DNA of 64,000 bases from Trichaptum fuscoviolaceum (lineage: Eukaryota > Basidiomycota > Agaricomycetes > Hymenochaetales > Trichaptaceae): assembly GCA_910574455.1 (NCBI GenBank), contig CAJSYZ010000001.1, positions 1,533,424 through 1,597,423 of the forward strand. Direction: 5' to 3'. A program made the position numbers and the translations under genes. Within the stretch, counting starts at the first letter, position 1; each line of letters opens with the position of its first letter. Under the pieces are notes generated by a model, which had not been told where the DNA came from, searched no databases, and was given only the letters and a program-made list of their open reading frames with translations. Below are positions 34,442-46,200 of this stretch, piece after piece.

Positions 34442-35668
34442 ATGTCCGGAGGATTAGACCTCTCGCGGCCGTGGGACGTGCTCCGATATCTTGCGGGAAC
34501 ACCTTTTGCGAGCTCCCGTGTGGAACCCTTAAGTGGGGGAACTGCGAATTATATCTTTCGGTTACACTTGGAAAGGCGCTATGAGGGCATGCAGACGCTT
34601 GTATTGAAGCATGGAAAGGCATGGCTCCCCGCGGACAAGTCGTTTACTCTTTCTTTGGAACGGCAGGTAATGCTCTCATCGCTTTTCCCGACAACTTGAA
34701 GTGTCGGAAGTATTAATGAAGAATGTTAGAAATTTGAAGCGCTGGCCCTGGGGAAGGTGAACGCAGTTCTGCCTGTCGATGCACTCGCGAGGGCCCCGAC
34801 GCTCCATCACTATGACCCGGAGGCGCACGTCCTCATCATGGAAGACCGCGGCGCGGACGCGCACACGCTCAAGCAGCTCATAAAGGATAACTTGTTGGAC
34901 GTGCCAGCGTGCCAAGTCATCGGGCACGCACTGGGCACCTTCCTCGCCACCGTCCACAGGGAGTGCACCAAAGACGTGGCGCTGATGAGAGAGCTGGACG
35001 GAAACGCGGAGATGAAGAAACTGAGCGCGTTCGCGACGTATGGCCGGCTAGTGAGCACCCTGACCGGGGAGCGGAAGGGGCACGCGGGCGAGTCGTTGTT
35101 CGACCCGCCGCTGCTGGAGTCATTGCCAGGAGGGTGCGTGCAGACGGTGGAGGAGATCGCGCAGGAGACGGCACAGGCGATCGTGGGCGCGGACGCGGGG
35201 AGCGTGTTCACCATGGGCGACTTCTGGACGGGCAACATCGTCGTGCGCACACGGACCGACACCGACACCGACACCGGGGCCATGACCGTCGAGCGCATCT
35301 TCGTCATCGACTGGGAGCTCACGAAGCCCGGCCTGCCGTTCCTCGACTTTGGCCAGTTCGTCGCGGAGATGCACACCCTGCGGCGCTTCCACGAGTCGAG
35401 CGCGCCGTGCCTCCGAGTCGTCGACGCGGCGCTCACTGCGTACTTCGCCGCGTACAGAGCGGGCTACCCCGTTGACGAGGCGTATTTGCGGGGCGCGACG
35501 GCGCATGTTGGCGCGCATTTACTCGCGTGGACTGTGGTAGCGGGCTGGGAGCCGAAGGGAAGGGTCAGGGAAGTCGCTCAAGAGGGCGTCAGATACCTCG
35601 TTGCGAGCAAGCAGGAGAGTCTAGAGGCCTCGATAATTTCATTGTTGGATAATAATCGGGATGTTTAG
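34442..35668 (+). CDS. Aminoglycoside-phosphotransferase-fold small-molecule kinase
   Basis: Two exons (34442-34666, 34730-35668) give 387 residues. The kinase-like fold is clear: the nucleotide loop LSGGTANYIFRLHL, a lysine in LVLKHGKAW, the hinge VLIMEDRG, the catalytic loop GDFWTGNIVV with the Brenner-type Asp and Asn, and the metal-binding IDWE. A Met stands where many relatives have His before the GD. The arrangement resembles fungal proteins related to methylthioribose kinase and choline/APH kinases, but the substrate cannot be told. The second exon is strikingly GC-rich with long antisense open frames, all shadows. A hexanucleotide repeat inserts an Asp-Thr run just after the catalytic loop. 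Confidence 0.85.
35255..35276. repeat. ACCGAC hexanucleotide repeat inside the kinase gene
   Basis: About 3.7 copies of ACCGAC encode a Thr-Asp run between the catalytic loop and the metal-binding IDWE motif. The repeat keeps the frame, so length changes would add or remove residue pairs in a surface loop. Confidence 0.75.
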
Positions 35669-36084
35669 CAGATTGTAGTAGAAAGAAAAAGTGATACTCC
35701 GTAGTGCATAGTTAGTATGAGCTTGGGTCAGTTGATGATACAACGAAGGAGGCAGTTAATTATCGCGCATATACTCAAGTTATCTCAATTCACTCAAGGA
35801 TCCAAAATTTTGTTAACCAAACCGCCTGGTTCCCAATTGTCATTAAACATGCATGCTCGAACAAACGAATAAACAAGGTTGCCCAACGCCCAACGCCTCC
35901 GAACTCCCTACAAGCTCTTCCGCGCGCACAATCAAGCTGTCCCTCTGCCATCGAAGTCCTGTCCGCCCCCATCCTTAACGTGCAAAAAGGTCCCCTTCAC
36001 TAAACCGGCTTGGATCCGAAACGAAATGGTCCGTGCAATGCTGGTCCCCCGACCAGCATGCATGGGGGTGAGTGAGGATTGGTG

Positions 36085-36405
36085 TTAGTTGTAAGCCGCT
36101 CTCCCCTGCGGATACCGAAAGTGGCTGGTCAGCTGGTGTGGCAAACACGGGTGGCAGAAAGACAACTCACAAGGGTATAATAGAGACGCGTCCGTCTCAA
36201 GTCCTGTTCCGCAGCATGTGCACCAGGCGAATAGTGCACCGTGCCGCTGAATTTGGACGGGGGGTTCCGGTGCTTGTTGCGCACAATGTACTTTGGAGGG
36301 ACGAGGCGAAGCGAACCTCAAAGCCATCCGGGGGCGCAGCGGCCGGAAACTGAAGCGTATGTCGCGGGTCTGATGAAAGGTGGCACACGCAGTCAGCTCA
36401 AACAT
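36085..36405 (-). CDS. Candidate small spliced gene downstream of the TATA box (weak)
   Basis: Downstream of the TATA box at 36690 the minus strand has a leader with two very short upstream frames, then a plausible intron (GTGAGTAG to TTGATAG, about 36461-36407) ending just before an ATG at 36405. The frame that follows has 106 residues and starts MFELTACATF. A second reading frame over the same bases (around KYIVRNKHRNPPSKFSG) also looks protein-like, and an intron at about 36177-36112 could change the end. I recognise no family. Treat this as a probable transcript with an undetermined product. Confidence 0.2.
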   Translation of the reverse strand: MFELTACATFHQTRDIRFSFRPLRPRMALRFASPRPSKVHCAQQAPEPPVQIQRHGALFAWCTCCGTGLETDASLLYPCELSFCHPCLPHQLTSHFRYPQGRAAYN

Positions 36406-36689
36406 TCTATCAAGAAGAAGGAAGAAAGAAGAGACTACTCACAGACTCAGTGATAAATCGTCGTTGGCCTACAACAAAGCGTCATGAATCCATGCTTCCT
36501 TCAAGGTAGAAGGCGACTTTCGCAGCACACGCTTCAGCGCGCTGGGCGCTCAGACGTCATCGGGAGAGAGGTGAGGAACGTCGAGGACCAGCTGTACAAG
36601 CCGTTGAGGGCAGGGAGAGCGTGCTCAGCACTCGAAGGCACGACGAGGAAGAGGAAGGCTCTGAGGTGCCACTGCGTTGTAGGCTGGGT

Positions 36690-36696
36690 TTATATA
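36690..36696 (-). promoter_or_regulatory. TATA box of a leftward transcript
   Basis: TATATAAACCC on the minus strand in a GC-rich setting. A pyrimidine-rich leader follows within 40 bp, as in strongly expressed fungal genes. Confidence 0.45.
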
Positions 36697-38053
36697 CGCG
36701 CTGGGAGCTGTCAGGGGAGGCGGGCTAGTGGCTGCCACTGGCTGGTATGTTTTCCATGGCGTCCAATCGGAATGGTGCTGGGCTGACTAGCGTATGTTTT
36801 CAATATCTCATTGGCTGATCGTCTGCCCGACACTGTCAGCCCAGTCCAAGTCTCCCATTGTACGTGATCGTTCAGAGGCCAGGATCGATGTTCCAAAACA
36901 TAAATTGACATGATACATACATTGAAGGCATTATAATATGTGCGTGTGCTAAGCGAATCAACCGGAGAGTATGAAAAAGACAAAGGGAATAATGACAAGT
37001 CGCAACAACGAAGCCAAAGTAGAAAGATAGGGAAAGGAAGGCGAGATTGGTAATATACGGTATGTGCGCTCTGCTTAATGTGAATGGAAAGAGACGAAAG
37101 AGAGAAAGACATTAGACTAACTACTGACTGAAGCGCGCAGAACATCCGATAGCGGCACGGTGTAAAAAGATATCATGTGTGCGTGAGACAGAGTGGGATG
37201 AGACAGTAGAATAAGAGGTAAAGGAACAGGTATGTATACGATGGGGAGAGTAGAGCGGAGCGTTTCTGAATTTCGTGACAGAGGTCATACAGGCGTCGAA
37301 GTCCGTCCGTCCGTATGTGTGTATTTACAAGGGAGTAGAAAACAGGTAGCCTCTGAAGACGGGGGCAGCAAGCGAATTGGGAGAGCGAAGCAGAAGAAAC
37401 TAGACCAGACCATCGCCCCGGGCGGCTCGCATTCATGAGCATCCAGCGCTAACCGAACACGAACGAGAAGAAACGAGCAGCCGGCTCGATCGAAACGCGA
37501 GATGTGCCAACACGAGGCCGCACTGCGAAAAGAAGACGAGACGAGCTGCCCTCGCGCAACTGAGCAACTTCTCGCGGGTTTACGACGACGCCCGAGAACA
37601 GACCAAGTGACGTCGGATATGTACACGAGATCGAGCCCCCATGGTACCCGCCTTCACTGTCTTCTGCTCCCGACAGAGGACGCGGAACCTTATAGTTCGA
37701 AGGCTACTCCTCTTGGATTTTGGAATGAGCGCAGAACAGGCCAGGTACCAGCGGTCAAGTCTGATTTGAGAATATGAACGCTATTCGGAGGGTCCGGGGT
37801 AGAAAGACTCTCGAGCGTAGAGGTCACTTAGAGAGAATGGTGACGAATGTGCGGTTTTTGATACAGATACAATGATGCTTGCGAGTTGAGTTGTCTATAT
37901 TCGTGATATGTTCGTTTCGATATGGAATGGGAAAAAGCAGTCCAGTATGCAAGTTTGAGGAGTCGATCGCCCGACGAGACGCGAAAAAAGCGTCTGCAAC
38001 TGAGGAAATGCGGAGGGAAAGGGTCAAAGAGTGGGGTACAGGATCACACTCGA

Positions 38054-40251
38054 TCAATCCTTGTGCTTCGACACTTTCTCAACACCCGCCGCCATGGCGG
38101 AGGCGCGCGCGCGAGCTTGCTCTTCATCCTATTCAGATAGGACAGCAATTGTCAGTAAAAAGTAACAAATGAAACCGATAGACAGCGACGTACATCCTCT
38201 TCATCTTCCTCGTCCTCGTCCTCTTCCCCGGCATCCTTCTCGACAACCTCATCGTCTTCTCCATCCTTCCCGCCATTTTCTTCGTCTTCATCAGAGTTGC
38301 TCGGGGAACTGCTCATGCTAGAGCGCCTCGATTCCGGCTCCGCGGATCGCCCAAGAGGGCTCGGGCCATTTCCATGGAGAGCAAATACGTGTTCCTGAGT
38401 GGGCGTCGCAGACCCGGTGGTCACCATCGACGCGTGCGAATTCGTGTGCGCGTGGTGTGGGCGGTGATGGTGCACCTTGGGCGGGAGAGTGATGGCGGTG
38501 TAAATGTGTTCGGGCTCCTTCCCTTCTTCCTTTTTCTCGTCCTTCGCTTCGACAGCAGCTGAAGCATCCTCGGGCTGCCGCAGCTCCTTGTCCTCGCTCG
38601 CATCCTTCGGAGTGACGGGACCAGGCACTTCTTTCTCGACTGCATCTGTCTTCTCTGCTGTAGCGGGACCCGGGCTTGCGGGGCTAATACGAATGTCGGG
38701 GGTTGCATTAACCACCTGTTCGTTCTTGTCCTCAGGATTTCCCTTATCATCAGCTGCGCCTTCCACCGCCCTTTCCTTCCCTTTTGCATCCTTCTCAGCT
38801 TTCTCTCTCTCCTGCGCCTCCAATCTTTCTTTCTCCTTCTGTGCCTTTCTCTTCTTCACCCACGCCAACCCACTTCCATCATCTTCGTCCGCTTCATCCG
38901 GCTGTCCTTCGCCATCCACCGCGCCCACACTGAGCTTCTTGCTGCTCTGCAGTCTCGAGTAATCGCTCTTCGCACCTGCCACCGCGCCCGAGCGTACGGA
39001 GCCCATCCCGCCATGTCCCCACTCGACGAATTCCGGCTCTTCATCGCGCGCATTGCCGAACGGGTTCGTCCGCATCTGCGCCGCGAGGGCTGCACTCTGC
39101 TTTACGCCGTAGACACGCCCGTTCAGCAGTCGCGTGCCTCGCCGCGTGCCGTTGACAGACGCCGCAGGCAAGGGTTTCGCCTTTTTCTGAGCAGAGGAGG
39201 CGGTCGAAGACGTACCTGCCTCGGAGATGACGGCTTTTAGTGGCCATCCGCTTCGGAAGGCTGCTCTTTGTGCGGCGCCGTCTGCGCTTGCTACGGAATT
39301 CGTACGTCGGGAGGCGAACCGACGCATGCTTGCGGTGTCCGAGTACGAGTCGCTCATTGAACCACGGGCGGAGTAGTTGGAGGCGGTTGATTCTCGAGAA
39401 TTCGGCCGGAAGAGGTTGGAAGCAGAAAAGCCCGGGTAGCAGTCGGGGGAGAGATTTGAACTATTTAACTTGAGGGGACCTGACTTCGGTAATCGCAGAA
39501 GCCTTGCCAGCCTGTTCCTCTTGGAAGGCTTGCCGGATTGCTGTTCATTCAGCGAGGAACATTCGGAGCCAATGACCGTGTTCGTCTCGGTATTATGGCC
39601 GCTGTCGGGACCGTCGTAGCTAGTGCCTCCATCGAAGGAAAGGCCAAGGGTGGAGCATGACGCACCACTATGACCGGGTAGCATCTGGGAAGAGAATGAG
39701 ACAACACTTCCCGCACTTGTCGGCGTCGTCGGTGGGAAGAAGGGGGATGCAAGAGGAGACGACAGACCAGTGCCGTTCGTCTGACAGGTGCAGCCTGCAC
39801 CGGTCGTGTGCGCGTGGTGTGCATGATCCGGGTCGGTACATGCCTCGTCAGCGAAGACACTGGGTACGGGAACTTCGGATCCGTCTTCGGCGACCAGGAC
39901 ATCACGCCGTGGGTCGGGAAGGGGGGCAAACCGGATTTTGCGGCCACTGCTGCTCGAGGGGGTCGCCTCGGTCGCGGAGGAGGATGCGATGTCATCTGAG
40001 GATGAGGTGCTGGACGCCGACGACGAGTGGGATGAGAACGAGGGCGGGCCACCGGCGCCGTTGGCTGCGTGGGAGGATGAAGGGCGCGAAGACGAATAGG
40101 GAGTGAGGTAGAGGCGCTTCGGCGAATTGGGCGCAGACGACGAGGGCGATGCGTTGAGCAAGATACCCACCATCCGTGGGTTGGTCGACATCGGCGAAGG
40201 GCCGCTGGGCAGGAAGTGGCTTCCAGCCGGGGGAGACATCATTGCAGTCAT
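38054..40251 (-). CDS. Low-complexity protein with PP1-docking-like KIRF motif
   Basis: Two exons (40251-38194, 38128-38054) give 710 residues; the last exon replaces the read-through tail by DEEQARARASAMAAGVEK and a short end. I do not recognise a named family. Most of the chain is predicted to be disordered: a Ser-rich N-terminus, a His-rich patch (HAHHAHTTG), a basic segment with many arginines, then an acidic, Lys/Glu-rich C-terminal half that includes GSGLAWVKKRKAQKEKERLE, a likely long helix. At residues 105-108 KIRF in GRKIRFAPLPDPRR fits the RVxF consensus for protein phosphatase 1 docking. A regulatory or scaffold role is inference. Confidence 0.78.
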
Positions 40252-43200
40252 GACGGCTGCTTTGCCGCTAATTGTATCCGCAGACTCTTTGCGTGAAATA
40301 TTGAAAGACTTTTCCAGTCCTGGCTGCTTCGTCTTTGTTGAGAATGAAACGAAAGGGCGTGCTCGTCGAGCGAGAAGATTACTGCCGGGGAGGGTTCAGC
40401 GAAAACGAACAAAGCCAATGAAGCAAAAAGGAATGCGCACCAGTGATGCCTATGCCCTCGCTACTTGCACTTGATAGTCGATTTGTCGCTTTTATAGCTC
40501 TAGCCAAGCTGCACGTTGTGCTCTTGGGCGTGGTCGTCGTGTGGAAGACGGTGTTCGTCGTGATGGGTGGTGTTGACGGGGAAGAGGGAGCGAATGACTG
40601 GATACGCTTGGCTTGTCGCGGGGCCTTCAAGTTATGAGTACGGCGTATTAAGCACTTTCAATAACACAAATCCTCCCGCTGCAGTCTCCGGGGGCCCGCA
40701 CCAGCCCCGCCTAGCGAACTGAATGGAAAACCACGTGGGAATCCGTAGTCGGCTGTGTCCGATTTGGTAACTTCTTGGCTTCACATTAGGGGCCATTCTG
40801 GCGCAGGGTCTCAGGGTCCTTCTCTGCTCTCTGTGTCTGCTTTGTCTCTGCCAGCTCGGGGAAAGTTCGTGTATTCCTTTGGTACTTGTAAGTAGGCTTT
40901 GTGCTGGCGTTACATCCGTTCAATGTGAGCATTTATTCCATCTATTTCGTCTCGGAATGCGGATTAACTCTTGTGAGGAGAAAGGGGGGATATACTTATG
41001 AATACGCGTCCGGCCGGCTATGCATGTAACACCAGCCAAGCCTGCGACGTTCGTGCAACCTCCTCTTGGGCCGCCGTGCCACCATCACCGCGATTCGGAT
41101 ATGCGAGACAAAGAGTCTTGGGCTACAGAGCTGAATGCCTCAAACAAATCCCCTATCTCGTCTGCCCTACAAATTAATCCTTTTCTTGCCCTGATCGTCA
41201 TTGTCTCAAGAAGAGCACACATAACTCGAAACCGTCTGGTTTCCGTACTTCTTGGGTCTCACCACTGTACGACACTGCCCAGCGCTTCTGACAACATCCA
41301 AGCTGGAAAAAAAGTGCTACAAAACTCGCTACGAATTTCCCCGCTCCGGACTCTTCGCGTGTATTATATGATGCACTAGTGTGGTCGGCGTCTGTCATTC
41401 CGAATTCCATCGACTAAAGGGATCTCCTTTGCCGTTAATTGGTTACACTACCAGGCGGCTAGATCGTCCTGCTCACTGGTATGCGAATTACGACTCGGAA
41501 GCCGAGGATGCAATGCAGGCCTTCTTATGACGATCGCCTGCCCTGACTGAACCTGGCAATTGCAGTCGCTGTCGTTGTGTCTTCCCGCCAGCCGCCCTGC
41601 TTGATCGCAAAGCCAATATCGTATTTCCTTCAAGTTTGAAGCTGCGTTTTCGTGGATTGAACGGACAGTGTTGCGAATTTGCCTCCTGCCACCCTAATCG
41701 CCGAAACCCACAAATCCGTCAGCGACGCCGGCGCCGATTTTATCACCACATCACTCGCACGAACAAGATTTATATCGTACGCTCGAGAACGTTCGTCGGT
41801 TGTGGGTGCGGGTGCTCTCCACCCTCTCCCACCCTGCGGGCAGCTTAATCACCCATCTCATAACCGATGATGACATCGACGCTATAATCATACCAACTCT
41901 CGATAGTCCTTCGGCGCCTCGGCTAATAGACGCGCGTCTTCGCCTATGCATATAATGGACATCAAATTTCTGATGAGTTGATGTTTTAGGACCACAGATG
42001 ACACACCACCACCTATGATGGGTTGACTCTCTCAGAATCAGTCAAATGGATCAAAGGATCATATCGCTACGCCACTGTGTGTTTCCGGCGTCAAGTCTCG
42101 CAGGAAATCCTCGTTTATACCATCTTTGACTCCATTCCTTCCGGTTCGAACGGCACCTCGCATTCGAACCTCTGTCAGCTCTGCGAAATGCGTACTGTAG
42201 GTGATTATTCACTATCCTATCATTCCCATCCATGTGCCAAGCTAATGGACGATCAGGACTTATTCATCAACAAAACGCAATATAGTTTGATCTCCAGCGA
42301 AGAATATGGTATAGATAGATCAAGGGAACCCGATCATCACTGAATAGTACTGAATCATCAATCAGCTATAATTGCATTCGCTCGCGCGCCTGTCCGTGTT
42401 CCTTTACGATTCCGGGCCCATCTCCCTTCGCTGTTTGCTTGCGGATTCGCATACTGCTTCCAAGCGCGTACAAAACATGGGAAGCTGAAACTCGAAGAAG
42501 ATAAAGTGTCATTTGCTTTTTTCTTGCTGGCACTGGGAACGCACTCTGTACTGCATATTGATCCTCCTGCCGAATGCGAGACGCATGCGCAACGCGAAAA
42601 TGATGCTGAACCAGGTAGATGGCGGTTTTCCGTGCCTACTCCGAGCATCTTTAAATTATATATGCAGTATGTGCGCGACACTTGCGCACGAACGCACGCT
42701 CACGCACATGTGGACTCACGCAGCAACGGGTGTGTGTGTAGAAGCACGGTAACAAAACGGATACTACTCACAGGTGTATAATCTGCAAAAAGCACTCGAT
42801 TCCATGCGTGTTCCTGCCCGCGTCTGTAATCTCGACTATTGCTGACGTGTTGCCTCGTAGATCCATATGATTCTACGTGCTGTACCCGTACTACGCGAAG
42901 TCGCAAGAAATTGCGCAGCGTCTGTGCTCGTGCGTCGGTGGCTTTATACAGTCGTCTTCGGAGATCCCTGAGGCTGTCGCTGAGCGGAATCATCAATCGA
43001 CACTCTCCTGCAGCTCGGCGGCGACGACTCGGAGTGCTTCTCCGGTACTGGTGCGGATGCTCGTGTGCGCCAGATTCCCAGACCCAAGTCTCGTCCTTTC
43101 CTCCTGTAGAAGAAATTTCAATTGAGGATGACGTGTCCACTTTATGCACTGCAAAAGATCCAGCAATCGAGCAATCCACTAAATAACGATCGAAGTCCCC

Positions 43201-46200
43201 TGGACCCTCTATCGATATCTCCTTTCTTCCCTCCCTCCCCTCTCACTCACACTCGCTGCCCGTCCCGAGGCTCCTATCTATAGTGTTCTGGCGTTCTGAG
43301 TCCGGAGTCCGGGTGGAGGTTTCCCGAGTGCGAGACCGATGTGCTATATATGCACATATGCGTATGTATGTATATACAGTATGCACCGTCTTTCTCTTCT
43401 TCCTCGATACCGAAGCTATCCTGGGATATCTTTCTGCTGCTGGTGCTTCTTTCGTCCCTGGGCGGCTAAAGGCGGTGCGTAAGGGACGACCGTCCCGAAT
43501 TCCTGTTTCTGTGACCTTGCTACCTGCGTCAATACAAGGACCTACATCTCCCGGAGCGATGGAAGCAATAACAGACGATGGAAGGTGATGCTATATACTG
43601 CTTCCAGTCTGCGGTAATACTTGGGTTGGTCACTACACGCAATGCGGTCCGGTGTCTTGAGCAGGTCGTCTCTCCTCATATCCAATATTCTTCCATTCCG
43701 ACGATGATCTATGCTAGAGCTGAGCTCGGGCTGTAGTTGCTGATTAAATCATAATTTGATGGGCACCATTAGAGTTTCGGGACTTAAGAACATGCTAGTG
43801 TCTCTGACATAGGTCTGGACTCTTCATGTTGCAGGCTTCAGGTTGCGCTTCGGATACGCGCTTACGGCCGTCCCCCGCCGATACATACATGTATATTTGT
43901 GCTTCGATATACGTGCACAGGACTCGGATGCTGCCTCCTGAACGTATTGCGTTAACGCTACCGGTAGGCACCAGTGCGACGTTATTGATTTTAATCGAGG
44001 TAGCAATGCTATGGGTTGTTTCTGTGCGCTACCGGCATATCCTCACCGACGGATTCTGTTCAGCGCAAAAGACTTATCGTCAATATATTTTGCTGCTCAC
44101 TTGTTACATGTCTCAGTGGATGGCAGGAGCTCTGTAAACGTTCGGATCGAGCAAACTGCAAGGCTCTCCGAGCTCTCCGCCAGCCCGCATATACTTCGTT
44201 CTCGTCACCAGCGTCTACCACTCTTCTCTTGCATACGAAACACGTTCGCCGGGCTCTTCTCTTCCTTTCTGTGATACGCGCAATCTCAATCGGGATCTAC
44301 GGTCTAAAGCCTATCCCACATAATTATTTCGTACAACGAGGCCCCGAAAATTTCTCTCTACTACTAGGTTCTTTGACTGATAGAGCAGGATCTCGTGCTC
44401 GCGGGAGACTGGACAGGACAATGGTTTACCCGGCCTCTGAGTCTCTCACCACGCACAGACCGGCCACTTCTCCAAGGTCAACGAATCCATCCTCATTGCC
44501 TCTTGCTACTCAAGAAAGCCTCCACGCTACCGACGCTTGTATACATCATCGACCCGTCATACGGACATCTATGGATAAGTAAACTTGAAGGTACGGCGGC
44601 CGGGTCAGATTGCGTTTTGCTTCCGACTTTGGACTGATCGGCGCGGCGACAGATATTAGCCTGCCTCCAGGTACATGCGTGTTTCAGCGAGCACGCTCAA
44701 CGCACTTCGTTTGCGAGGGTCGTCGAGACCAGATCTCTTCCCCAAGACAACCCTGGCAACCTCCTGTTTTTTTTTTTCACCCGTCGGGTGGGTCCCGAGT
44801 CGGCTCTTTAGTGGGTCCACTTGTGCGAAAACAGCAATCGGCTGGCTGGAAATTCGTATGGCTTCTCCTATTTCTTCTCATCAAGAGGGAATGTATGTAT
44901 ATTCGCGACGAACGTGCATTCTTTGATCCATACGGGGGCTAGAAAGTGGCCATTGAGCGACCATGTATGCGAGCCTACAACAGCAGATGGACAACGGTAG
45001 AAATTTGCTTCCGGGGCGCCCGCAGCAAGAACGCAGATTGCTACTGCATGCCTCACGAGTCGGCTACTATTCACCAACAGGTGCAGGGTTCTACGCCGTA
45101 GGAAGTACGCACGCATTAGAACGCTAACGCCCGTGTACACCCGTATCGGCGCTCATGGGCGCGCATGAAGAACACGCAGCAGAACGCAGTTGCTTATCTA
45201 CGCGACGATCGTCGTGCGTAGATTCTGCTGTGTCATATCTTGCGCCATGGCGTCAAAGCAAAAGGACGGCAGGAGGCAGATTAACGACGTCAGCGATTGC
45301 TGTTTCATAAGAAAAAGTGCAAGCTCATTTACTTCCGGGTCTGCCCTTTTCCTCTATCCGACGTACCGTAGAGCGGAGATTGCGTACCACGCCTCCGTAG
45401 TTTCCGCACACGCACGCAGGCCTGCAGGAACGTGTTCCCAACGTCCCTTCTCTTTCGAAGATTTAAGCTTGTTTCTGAGGGTCAGCAGAGCCACGAAGGG
45501 CTTGGAATTGGCTTGGAATCTGCGCGTGCCTGACTGGTATGACAGATATTGTATATCCAGGAGCTCCGTTGCTGGCCGCGTCCGACAGCGTATGTTTTTT
45601 TTCGCGGGCTTGGCTGGTTGTTTTTTAACTCACAAGCTTGTGCGTTTATACACATATGCATTTCGACAAACGACAAATAGATCATCCTTAATATGAACAA
45701 TTTGATACGCGACGTAGAGGATGGTTTCGTGCGGTACCGGTGTACCCTATGTGGCGTTATATCGTTTGACCCCTTTTCTTTCATGACACTCCGGATTGCT
45801 TGGACAAAGATACAAATTATCGATAAACACTTTGGCTTTATCTTAGCTTGCAACATCGTGTACCATCCGATATCAAGACTCACCTAGCCCTTAATAAACA
45901 AATTGCTTCCTGACACGCCTTGATAGCCATCTCCAAAACTATCGGGTTGCGTTCATCCCGTAAGTAGTTTGGAAACTTACTTCTCTGTCTTACAAATACT
46001 ACTGATTATGAGACTGTTCGCAATTCTATGCACAAAGGCAGTAGTTTCCTGCAGGAGAGTAGCTAGTCATGAAGGAAAGAGTCTCGGAGGAACTTGTAAA
46101 AAAAATATTCCTTCTTCGACATGGTGTGTGAGAGGAAGTTTACCGAAGTTGCGATAGTGACGTGTCATTTGTAATCGACATGTCTCTTAGCGCTGAACTT

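Larger units (their letters stand above)
35669..38053. other. Gene-poor stretch with one TATA-driven transcript candidate
   Basis: About 2.4 kb between two genes. The part from 36050 to 36700 is GC-rich and read leftward it has a promoter-like start, listed separately. The right part (36900-38050) is purine-rich on the plus strand and probably holds the 3' UTR of the gene ending at 38054. No confident protein-coding gene. Confidence 0.5.

Noticed and set aside
34810..35518. Long frames overlapping the kinase second exon in other phases and on the minus strand
   Set aside because: Shadows caused by the high GC content of the exon; the kinase frame carries all motifs.
39549..40106. Frames of 150-170 residues over the N-terminal part of the minus-strand low-complexity gene
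   Set aside because: Shadows of a Ser/Pro-rich frame; Arg/Pro-rich composition is typical of alternate-phase reading.
41679..41870. Short frame with an AETHKSVSDAGADF segment resembling aldolase-type enzymes
   Set aside because: The resemblance is short and isolated; no upstream or downstream exons continue a barrel fold.
42700..43179. 159-residue minus-strand frame
   Set aside because: Opposite-strand frames of similar length cover the same bases and none shows a family signature.
44016..44582. 188-residue plus-strand frame
   Set aside because: No domain motif, overlaps other open phases, no promoter-like start or consistent splice partners.
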